Both the position numbers and the translations under genes were made by a program. 64,000 bases of DNA from Gari tellinella (taxonomy: Eukaryota > Mollusca > Bivalvia > Cardiida > Psammobiidae). The notes under the pieces are model-generated. The model saw only the letters and a program-made list of their open reading frames with translations, was not told the DNA's origin and made no database searches. How positions within the stretch are numbered: position 1 is the stretch's first letter; each line of letters opens with the position of its first letter. Of the stretch, positions 21,001 through 33,000 are shown piece by piece. The stretch is from positions 77,908,328 through 77,972,327 of the forward strand of contig OV277866.1 of assembly GCA_922989275.2 (NCBI GenBank), given 5' to 3'.

Positions 21001-24000
21001 GACACCCAATGGGAGACGAGCATTGTGTGCATTGTTCATAGGGAGTCGTTATAGGGAGGGAAATTGACTACATTTGCAAACAGCTTGAATCCAGATCAGA
21101 CGTCTGATCTGGATTCAAGCTGTTTGTCACTCGTCATTAAGGTTTTTTTCTGTCAAAATGTCAATGATGTTAATTTAGAAAAAACAGCAGATGACAATTT
21201 TAAGCAGACAATATTGCAGAAGTAAAAGCGTTAAGATATAATTGTTTTGTTTGGGGAACTGTGGCAAACGTCATTGTAAAGAGGGAATCATTGTTGAGAG
21301 GGTTGTTGTAGGGAGGGAATGCTGTACATTTTAACTTACTGCATGTACAGTTGATCTCTTCAACTTGAAGCCCAGTCTCTCACTCACGTCAATGGTTATT
21401 ATGTCAATATTTAACACTTTACACGCTTGCTGAAAGAAAAACAAGACAATCATCACTGTTCTTGACTCTTTGCATGCTGGGTAGTTTTTCGTCTGCAACT
21501 ATTGTTGTCTGCTATTGTTCTAAAAATAGATTTTTCTTTATTTCTTTACAAAACAGGGTCAGATTGTCAAACAGTTTTGATCCTGATAAGATGACACATT
21601 ATGCAGTATCTCATCTGGATAAAATTTGTTTGCAAAGGTGATCACTGTGGCACTTACATCCGCTGCCAGCACGCTAAGAGTTAAAACTGTCACAGGGTTC
21701 GGGCTTACACCATAATCATATCTAATTACACATTAAAATTGGCTGGGGCGAAATCCTAATAGTGTAAGAAGGAACAATGAGATGTTCTTATTGCCATTGT
21801 CTGTCTTGACTATTTGTCCGTCTGTCTACTGTAAGGCTCTAAATGACCTTGACCTATGTCTGACTTCACCCAACTTGTACTGAGCTCAAGAGCTACTTGC
21901 GTTGAGTACACATGCCAAATGTAAAGTTTCTTTCACATGCAGTTCTAAAGTTATGCCCAATGTTAAATTCAAGAGCTTCTTGAGTTGAAAACACATGCCA
22001 AACATAAAGTCTCTATTACATGCAGTTCCAAAGTTATTGCCAATATTGAATACTCCCTATTTTATGACCTTTAATTGACCTTGACCTTTGTGGGACATGA
22101 CCCAAATTTTACTGAGCTCAATATCTGGTTGAGGAGAGTACAAATACAAAATATAAAGTCTGTATCACATGCAGTTATAAAGTTATTGTCAACGTTAAGA
22201 TTTCGGCCAACAACAATGATCATTGATGCATACACCAGAGTGATGACAATAGCTTGTAGTTTCTTCAAAACAGAGGAGCTAAAAATGATGGCAACCCTGG
22301 GATACAACCAAAAAGCTATAATTATAACACTCAGTCTTTAATATTCATGCAAATTGGTCAATATTTGACAAAATCAACAGATATTAAAAAATTTAAAGTA
22401 CCAATGTGGTGAATTAAGCGATAAGTTTACCAGTCTCTATGTTTTAAAGTTTATGTTTAAGTGCAAACTTCTTAAAATGAGGTTTACTTTTTATCATTTA
22501 CCACATGACAATAGCTTGTGTAGTGGTAAATCTATTGCTTTCTGGCAGGGGTAAAGCTGTAGTTTTTACAGCAAAAATGGCATCCCAGGCTAAAGGCTGA
22601 TATATAACTGAACATTTCAAGAGTCCTGGCTAAAAGACAACCATTTCAGGTTGATAAAAGAACAAAATGAGCAAATGTCCTGATGAAATGCAGCTCTTGC
22701 TTTCAATAAGAAATGAAAACCTTCCGACCGGGCTGCACGGACTACCAGTGTAGCTCGCTGGTGAGACAATTTTCTTCATCCACGGTCATCGTCAAGACTG
22801 AAGTTCTTTAACAAAGTTGTGTAACCCTAAAGATCTAGTGCATTGTTTTAATTAATAATCTATCAATATTGTCAAATTGACAACATGAATGGTAATCAAG
22901 TCCTACAGAAAATGGTTGGCTGGAATCCAAACATGAGTACATGCATTACTTTTCAGTCACACTCATACAATACACGAAGATGTATGTCACTTACTCTTTG
23001 GTTATAATCACTTTGGAATAAATCACTTTGTAATAAACGAACTTCGAGTAGATTGATGTTTTGGAGTTCTTTTGTTTACTCAAAAGTGTATGATTTTAAT
23101 ACATAAACTGCAGATATTCTAAAAGTCAACTACATATATAGTAGATAGTATTATCATAAATTTTGAGATGGTATAGTTAAAAAATATAACAAATTGTTTT
23201 TGATAAAATATTGTTAATGATTTGTCACCTGCACCTTTCCTAACGGTAAGTTCATACATTATTCTACTCAAAGTAAAAATTCCCAGTTTTTTCTAAATGA
23301 ATGATGATGTTTTCTGGCCCATAATCACAAGTGGCCATTTCCAGCAAAATAAATAGTGTAAATAATGTTTCTTTTTAAACAATCTCACTTATCCCATTCT
23401 TGTTCTGACACATTAAAAGTGAAAATCTGGGACAGTACTTACCAAAAATGTTTTCTCATCGGTAGGTGTGACTGCTATCAGATCGTATTTCTGAATCTTC
23501 TCGTCTGACTAAAATAGAATGATACATATTAACCCTTAGCCTGCCACTCACGACTATAGCTCCATATGTAAACAGCTTGGACCCGGATGAGACGCCGAGT
23601 AACTCGGCGTCTCATCCAGATCCAAGCTGTTTGACACTCGGACAACATTTTCAGCAATTTTGAGCAATTTTGAAGCACTTTGAAACTTGAAGCAGACGAG
23701 AAATATAGCAGACGACAATTTATTTGGCGGACTAAGGGTTAAGTTATCATATCTTTCATCACCATAGACCACTAAAGTTGATTTTGAAAACAGTTTGAGT
23801 AACAAGGGTCAAACCTTTTGTGTGCATGAAAAGGTCTTGTCCATATACACACACATACCAAATATGAAAGCAATACCTCAAGGGACATAGAAGTTATAGG
23901 CATTTTTCAAAACCTTAACACAAATTTCGAAACCTAAATGCAAGTCCTTAAAATATTTGTGTACATGGTAAGGTCTTGTCCATATACACATGTAAATATA

Positions 24001-27000
24001 TGAAAGCAATCCAAGCAATTAAACTCTTGCAGATGAAGGGGATGTGACATCTTTGAAAATTCCGAAATAGGAAAAAGCTTTTGAACTCTTAGTAAGAGAA
24101 CTCATACATGTATGTTGTTTTGAAAACAAAATCTAAAAGCTGTCCAATTCTCTAAAGACTCCAGATCAGAAGGAGTAAACTAAGTATTTAACTCTTACTC
24201 CATAGATATGCCTTTTTATTATATACCTACCAATGTTCGGCCCGAAATATTTCTGTATTTTATCGAACAAATACACCTTGACGGATTGAAAATTCCGTAT
24301 TACCCATGTACCTTGTGTAATAAGAAAAGAACGTTTACTGTGTAGTCGGAAGTTCGGAACTACAGTAAAACCTCTCTATTACGACCACTAAATTATGTTA
24401 AGTATTAGGGTGTTTACGGTAGGTGACCGCTTAAAGCAAGGTGACAGTGAAACAGAAAGCTCCTTTAGGAGCTTTCTGTTTCACTGTCACCTTGCTTTAA
24501 GCTGTCACCTCTCTATTATTTAATCAATTAGCATTCGTTTTAGTGGTCGTAATAGCGAGTATTTACTTTCACGCGCCATTCCCCGAAGTGTGACGTATGG
24601 GAAATCCCGTTTATTTATAGTAACGCTCGAAACATTTCTATCGTTTTTCATTTTATTTTTATTATAGTATTGAACACTTACTCCATAGATATGCCTTTTT
24701 ATGCATTTAATTAATTCTTCAAATGAAAAAAGTAGTTCCATCTTATATAGTCATGAAAGTGCAACATAAATATTTCCTATATTCTAGCAGATGGTAGCAT
24801 AAGGCAGACTGAAAGTAAAGCAGCATTAACCAGTAAGGCGCAATCTGCTTTACTTTCAACCTGTTTTAAGTGGTTACCTGTCTTCAAAATAAAGAAACAA
24901 GCTATGGAGTCATTTTCTCCTCTAAACCTGGACCAAATCCTATGGTGTGACTACTCATTAGAGAAATCTCTTCATGACAATCTAATGAGTAGTACAGTAG
25001 AACCTCTCCAATACGACCACTAAAATATGGCTAATTGTCAGTATAAATGCCAGGTGACAGCTTAAAGCAATGTGACAGTGAAACAGAAAGCTCCTGTAGG
25101 AGCTTTCTGTTTCACCTTCACATTGCTTTAAGCAGTCACCTACCTTCACATTGCTTAAAGCAGTCACCTATTTTAACCCCTTTCCTCCCTAAAACTTCAA
25201 AAGGACAAACCCAGTTTCCATTTTAGTCTAGTCCATTTCTGACTTTTTAGGGTTGTTTTTGTCAATGTTTTGCATTATGACAAACAGTGAAGACCCTGAT
25301 CAGAGGGCTCCTTTCGGAGCCCTCTGATCTGGGTCTTCACTGTTTGCACAGGACAAGTGTACTATTCACATGTACACTGCTTGAAAAGGACGCCTATATG
25401 CGGGACTAGGGTTCAAATGGGTTAAACGGCTAAAATTTAACATAACTTAGTGGTCGTGATAGAGAGGTTCTACTGTAATATAGGATTTAGTGCAGACAAA
25501 AATTTGTTTAGGTTTTGCAATACTCTCCTTATCTGGAGACTAGAGCATTTTGTTGTGGTGAGGTAAAATAAATACATACCAGTAGATGAAGTTGATTAGA
25601 GTCACGGAGAACTGTGGAAATTCTTGCCAACTGTCTTGGAGGTTTTGTCTAAAAACAATAAAACAAATATTCCACTACAATATTACAGGAAGACACAGGG
25701 CTTCAGATAAAAGAGAGTAAACTGAACAAATCCAATATTGTCTTACTCATTTCAACACCAAATCTTTATGGTGTCAAACTTATTAGAGTCATCTCTAAAA
25801 GACGATTCTAATAAGTAGTGACACCATAGGGTTTCATGCAGAAATAAAGATTTTAGTTTTTGAAATACTTTCCCTTATCTGGAGCTCTGAAGACATGTCA
25901 TAAAATTACGGTACATGTATATAATCATACTTTGTCACATGACCATTTCAAGTTATATAATTCTTAATTCTATTATGATTGAATCCTTTTATTGCAAGAA
26001 ATTCAAAACTGCTTCAAGAAGCATTGTACGACTGTTTATACTTTGATTTGATATGTGACAATTTTCCTTCTCTTTTAACAGTATTTCAGCCAGAATGCAA
26101 CATCCAGCTAATTTGAGAAGGAGAAAGACCCCAAATGCCCTTTACACACAGTTTCAGCAACAAACCGGCAACTGGTTAGAACCACTGACCTTCCACAAGC
26201 TGCAGCTGGAAAGCTTCCCCACATGATAAATCATGAAAAGGAGCCATGGCAGAATGAGTTATGGTGTATTCATTGTGACAAGGGGTTGCTTAACTCTTTC
26301 CTCCCTGAAACCTCAAATAAACAATTCTAATTTTCAATTTAGTCTAGTCCATTTTTTACCTTTTTGGGTTGATTTTTACAATATACATGTATGTCAAAAT
26401 GACAAATAGTGTAGACCCTGATCAGAGGGCTCCTTAAGGAGCCCTCTGATCAGGGTCTACACTATTTGCATAGGACAATTGTACTTCTCACACATACACT
26501 GATTGCAATTGACGCATATATGCGTGACTAGGGTTCAAAGAGTTAAAGCAGCAAGGCTCTAGATAAGGAGTAAACTGAGCAAATCCAACATTTTCTCACT
26601 AATTTCAGCACCAAATCCTATGGTGTTACAACTTATTAGAATCATCTTGAAGAGACGATTCTAATGAGTAGTGATACCATAGGGTTTAATGCAGAAATAA
26701 AGATCATAGTTTTTTAAGTACTCTCCTTATCTGGATGCCTAAAGCAGAATGAAAATAATAAAGTAGAAAGCTTCTGCAAGAGATTTTGGGTTTACTCTCA
26801 GCTCAATTTAAGACACCACCTGTTGTAAACACTAAATTAGCTATGACAGAAAGGGTTAATATTTCACCTGTTGTGATGAGGTCAGCAGTTTTTCATCAAC
26901 TTTTATGCTATCAGGGGTCAGCACATCCTGGTTCTATATATATGGAATAAAAGAAATGACAATACAGTTAACCCTTAGCCTGCCACTCACGACTATAGCT

Positions 27001-30000
27001 CCATATGCAAACAGCTTGGATCCGGATGAGACGCCGAGTAACTCGGCGTCTCATCTGGATCCAAGCTGTTTGACACTCGGACAACATTTTCAGCAATTTT
27101 GAGCAACTTTGAAGCACTTTGAAACTTGAAGCAGACGAGAGATATAGCAGATGACAATTTATTTGGCGGGCTAAGGGTTAATCTTGTATTAAATCCTTGC
27201 TCAATAGAAGACTCATATGCAACTTATGTAATACTTGAGGATGCTTACTTCTGGATACAAATAATGCAGAAAACTCCATCAGGAGCTCTCTGCATTATTT
27301 CTATCCTGCATTGATTAACCCACCCCCAATAAATACGCCTTTTTACGCCTATAATTTATTCCTCCCCTGAAGAAAACAGTTCCCTTTTATACAGTCAAGA
27401 ATATGTATCATAAGAAAAATTTTCTATATTCCAGCAGACAATAACTTAAAGCAGGCTGAAAGTAAAGCAGTTGAACAAGATAGATTGAGTTATAGCCAAA
27501 ATGAATAGCTTCATTATAGCAGAAGTTATCTGCAACAAAAGAAAGTGTAGAAAAGGGGAACAACTCTCATAGTATTGATGCAAGAGTTATGAACCATGTG
27601 CAAGATACTTCGACTCATCAAACTTTTTAAACAAATGAAATTTCATCTGAAAAGTATCAGTAGAACAGGGGCTATAGGCATAAAACAGAAAATTTGGGAA
27701 AGGGGAATAACTCTCACAGTATTGATGCAAGAGTTAAGAATGTTGTGCAAGACACTGTACTCCTCAATCTCTTTCCCTCCTTAATCTCTTTCCATAAATG
27801 AAATTTCATTTCAAAATCTTCAGTATAACAAGAAATCTGCAGGAAAAGAAAATGTGATCTAAGGCATGACTCAATAAACTGGCAAATGGTAGAAATATAG
27901 GATCTGTCACTTGTCCTTACTTGAGAGAAGCTGATTTCAACCCAGTCTAGAATTGAAATAATATTAAGCAAGCCTTGGTGACGAGTGACAACTTCTTTTC
28001 CTCACATAACCAATGATTTTAAGGTATTTTAAGCAATTTGCCTTTCTTGGAATATAGTGATGTCATCAAAATGAGATCTCACACATGTTGGATACAAGGA
28101 TATTGGTGATCGTTGTTCGCTATTGAAAACAGGGCAGTTATGGGAGAATTTGATTCTTCTTACCTTTTTCTGCTCTTTTGTCACCTTAACTAGCAAGTTT
28201 GGTTGAATGTTGTTGATGGCTACCGTCCCATACCCCACTGAAATTGATGAACAACACACATGACTCTCATTCTCTGTACCATATTATATGTTAGTTAATC
28301 TGTGTTATCATTCATTTCACGAAATGACTAGTCCATTTGTGAAATTACTTATTCACACAGTCTTTTAACCCTTAGCCAGCCAAATAAATTGTCGTCTGCT
28401 ATTTTTCTCGTCTGCTTTAAGTTTCAAAGTGCTTCAAAGTTGCTCAAAATTGCTGAAAATGTTGTCCGAGTGTCAAACAGCTTGGATCCAGATGAGACGC
28501 CGAGTTACTCGGCGTCTCATCCGGATCCAAGCTGTTTGCATATGGAGCTATAGTCCTGAGTGGCAGGCTAAGGGTTAATCTGTGTTATCATTCATTTCAC
28601 GAAATGACTAGTCCATTTGTGAAATTACTTATTCACACAGTCTTTTAATGATACAAGTAATGCTAATATACATTGTACAATAATAATTTTTAAAAGGTCA
28701 AAGGGTTCAAGCACAAACCACCACAATCTTGCTACAAATTTATTTTTAAACGTTAAAAATAACACATAAACAAGAGCCACAAGCGGCCCTAAATCTCTCA
28801 CCTGAGGAACTATTGTGTTATACTCGATGCATAATGAAGTTTGTCATTGCATGTATTTGGACTGTTGCATGAAACTGAAACAACTCGGAATTAGGTTTTC
28901 CTGTAGAAGTCTATGTAAAACTGATAAGCCCCGGGGCGGGTCCATTTTTGACCTTGGGGTCATGATTTGAACAATTTTGGTAGAGGACCATACGGCAAAG
29001 CTAGATGCCAAATACAAAAGGGCCTTACGGTTTCAGAGAAGAAGATTTTTAAAGGTTTTACTACATAAGGGCGTCATGATTTGAACAATCTTGGTAGAGG
29101 ACCATAACTTGATAAGGCAAAGCTAGATGCCAAATATAAAAGGTCTGGGTCTTAGGGCTTCAGAGAAGAAGAGTTTTAACGGTTTATTCCAATATAAGTC
29201 TATGTAAAACTGATAAGCCCCGGGGCGGGGCAATTTTTGACCCGGAGGTCATGATTTGAACAATCTTGGTAGAGAACCATAAAGCAAAGCTAGATGCCAA
29301 ATATAAAAGGTCTGGGTCTTAGGGTTTCAGAGAAGAAGAGTTTTAAAGGTTTATTCCAATATAAGTCTATGTAAAACTGATAAGCCCCGGGGCGGGGCCA
29401 TTTTTGACCCGGAGGTCATGATTTGAACAATCTTGGTAGAGGACCATAAGGCAAAGCTAGATGCTAAATATAAAAGGTCTGGGTCTTAGGGCTTCAGAGA
29501 AGAAGAATTTTAAAGGTTTATTCCTATATAAGTCTATGTAAAACTGATAAGCCCCGGGGCGTGGCCATTTTTGACCCCGGGGTCATGATTTGAACAATCT
29601 TGGTAGAGGACCATAAAGCAAAGCTAGATGCCAAATATAAAAGGTCTGGGTCTTAGGGTTTCAGAGAAGAAGAGTTTTAAAGGTTTATTCCAATATAAGT
29701 CTATGTAAAACTGATAAGCCCCGGGGTGAGGCCATTTTTGACCCACAGGTCATGATTTGAACAAGCTTGGTAGAAGACCATAAGGCAAAGCTAGATGCCA
29801 AATATAAAAGGTCTGGGTCTTAGGGCTTCAGAGAAGAAGAGTTTTAAAGGTTTATTCCAATATAAGTCTATGTAAAACTGATAAGCCCCGGGGCGTGGCA
29901 ATTTTTGACCCCGGGGTCATGATTTGATCAATCTTGGTAGAGGACCATAAGGCAAAGCTAGATGCCAAATATAAAAGGTCTGGGTCTTACGGTTTCAGAG

Positions 30001-33000
30001 AAGAAGGTTTTTAATGGTTTTCTTATATAAGTCTATGTAAAACTGATAAGCCCCGGGGCGTGGCCATTTTTGACCCGAAGGTCATGATTTGAACAATCTT
30101 GGTAGAGGACCATAAGGCAAAGCTAGATGCCAAATATAAACGGTCTGGGTCTTACGGTTTCAGAGAAGAAGGTTTTTAAAGGTTTTCCAATATAAGTCTA
30201 TCTAAAACTGATAAGCCCCGGGGCGGGCCATTTTTGATCCGGGGGTCATGATTTGAAAAATCTTGGTAGAGGACCATGAGGCAAAGCTAGATGCCAAAAA
30301 TAAAAGGTCTGGGCCTTATAGTTTCAGAGAAGAAGGTTTTTAAAGGTTTTCTATATAAGTCTATGTAAAACTGATAAGCCCGGGGCGGGCCATTTTTGAC
30401 CCTGGGGTCATGATTTGAACAATCTTAGTAGAGGTCCATAAGCCAAAGCTACATGACAAATACAAAAGGTCTAGGCCATACAGTTTTAGAGAAGAAGAGT
30501 TTTAAAGGTTTTCCTATGAAAAACTGATAAGCCCCGGGCGAGGCCATTTTTGACACGGGGTCATTATTTTAACAATCTTGCTAAAGGTTTACAACATGAT
30601 GCTACATGTGAAATTTGGTTATCCTAGGACTTATAGTTATTGACAAGAAGATGTTTAAAGTTTTGAGTTTAGTTGTCAATATTACGTAAATACGGAAAAT
30701 GACCACGCCCTCTGGTGGCCATGTTTTTTGACGGATCAAAATTCTTTGAACAATTTTGAAAGTACATTGTATATTAATTGAGAAACATTTTGGTGCAAAC
30801 CAAATTGAAATCGGACCAGTCGTTTCTGAGAAGAATATTTTTTTAGATATTGTGCATGGTTGCCATGGCAACAAGACCGATTGCCCAACCAACTTTTTTT
30901 TAACAGATTTTGAAGCTCACAACTACAGTATGTATCTGACCAAGTTTGGTTAAAATTGGGCCGTTGGTTTCAGAGAAGAAGTTATTTGAAACAAATTGTG
31001 AACAGACGACACGGACACGGACACGGAGTCGGACACCAACCGATCACAATAGCTCACCTTGAGCACTTTGTGCTCAGGTGAGCTAAAAACCTGAAGCTGC
31101 ATTTACAAAACAGTGCCTTGAATCGAACCAACGACCCTAGCACTACGAGTCAATGACACTATCCACTAAGCTATTGCGACAGTGGCGTTAGTTCATCGAC
31201 TGAAGTATACTACCTGAAGTTTTCATTGATCTATAAATAAAGTATACGGAAACTTCCAGTGGTGCCAACGAAAGTTGACGGAAAGTGATGACCGACAGGT
31301 CAAACCTTATGGATAATATCAATGTCTCTTGCAGGATGTAGGGTATACTCATGCATCCCTTTCAAAGTTTTAGAATGATCCAATCTAAAAATAACTTTGC
31401 CAAGTCAGAAGAAAACACTAATAATGAGCTATGAAAACATCTTTACTGGGCGCAAGCCGAACATACTCGGAAAATCTCCGTTGTTGATCGGATTTCAACA
31501 AACAAATTTAAAAATCGACTTCTTTCCACCAAATTCACGGGTTTGTAAGCAATGTTGCCTCCATAATCATCGCGGATTACTTCTTTTTAATGTTTACATT
31601 ACCTATATGTCTGAATTTTCAGGTCTAAGAAATGCACGATTTTGGCTACTTGACAGCTACATTCTGCCTTTAATATAATAGTTATTTAACATTTAAACAA
31701 GACTGGTAATTGAATAGGACACTTCTAATGTAGTTTCATCCTCTGAATACATGCTTTTGTTCGTGAGAATCATATTATGCGCATATTTTTGGGAAATTCT
31801 TTCACCAAAATTGGGAAAAAAGAGGCTTTTTGCAATTGGGAAGACACCAGTAGCGCGTTCAAGTACCTTATCAGAAAACTATAACCGATGCAAACAACCC
31901 TTATTGCACGACAGCTAAGGTTCTCCAATACTCTCCAATAATAACTCATTGCGCCCCCAAGTTTATTTAATTTTCAAGGGTACAAACGATTTATGTACGA
32001 ATCGGAATAACACATGCAAAAGTGTATTAATCAACTGAAATGCATCAATTTTACCGCGTATAAAAATAAGATTTTGCTGCTTAGATATAAGCTGCTTTGT
32101 TGCCTAATTCACCAACCAACGGAGCGTTTGGAAATTCAGTAGCGGCGGCGCATCAGGCTCTCCTCTATTGATTTTATTCAAGTCGTAGATCTACATAATT
32201 TACCTGTGTGCAATGGGTAGACACAATTGAGTACACTGGTCCTTGGTATGACGTTAAACTGCCTCCCTACCTCAGGGATATGAGGCTGCCACAACCTGGG
32301 TGGCAGAGCTAGACAGCAACCATCGATAAACTGATGGCTTGGTGCTCTAGCTACTGTGGCTTGGCGGAAGATCCTTTCCTCAAGGACAACGGCAAGGCAC
32401 ATTGCCCGAGTGCGTGAACGGCTCACACTCTTGGATCACGTAAGATCCAAGTTGGGATGACAGCCAGGACAGGCGATCCCGTGAAAAACCTCGTTCCCAA
32501 ACTAACTATGGCAAGTTCACAGACAGAACCAGAGTTAAACGATGCCAGCAGACAGCATGGTTCTGTTGGTTGCGTCTCCGGCTTGGCCTCCTATCAGGTG
32601 TGGGAGGCAGGGTCGGGCCGTAGCTGCGAATCCAGCAAGCACCTGAGGAGTTCAGGGTGGGTACACTAAATGTTAACACCCTGAGAGGAAGGATTTGCGA
32701 GGTGGTGGAGACGCTGTCTCGCAGGAAGGTGGATGTGTGTTGTGTTCAGGAAACCAGATACCGTGGAGGCCACTGCCGCACAATCAAGGGCAAGGACTCC
32801 CAGTACAAAATCTACTGGTCCGGAAACGACAAAGGCACAGCTGAAGTAGGAGTGTGTGTGGCAGAAGAGTGGATCGAAAAAGTCTTCGAGGTCCAGCCCG
32901 TCTCAGACAGAATTATCCTTGTGAAACTCATAGTCGGCCAACATGTACTTACCTTCCTGTCTGTGTATGCTCCACAACGCGGTCTCAGTGATGAAGTGAA

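Larger units (their letters stand above)
24157..25545. mobile_element. Nested cassette: family F hosting A, E and D elements
   Basis: Family F begins at 24157 (GACTCCAGATCAGAAGGAG) and is broken by a family A copy (about 24190-24910), itself interrupted at 24222-24663 by foreign DNA holding a family E copy (24363-24568). Family F resumes near 24912, is broken again in its palindrome by family E (24995-25475), which contains a complete family D (25173-25425), and ends CCTTATCTGGAGAC near 25540. Confidence 0.75.

Noticed and set aside
28900..30560. Second CRISPR-like or gene-cluster-like array
   Set aside because: Tandem 167-bp units with no spacers and no coding frame, inside a family B element.
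31108..31183. Functional tRNA gene
   Set aside because: The acceptor and T arms do not form proper stems, so only a tRNA-like sequence is claimed.
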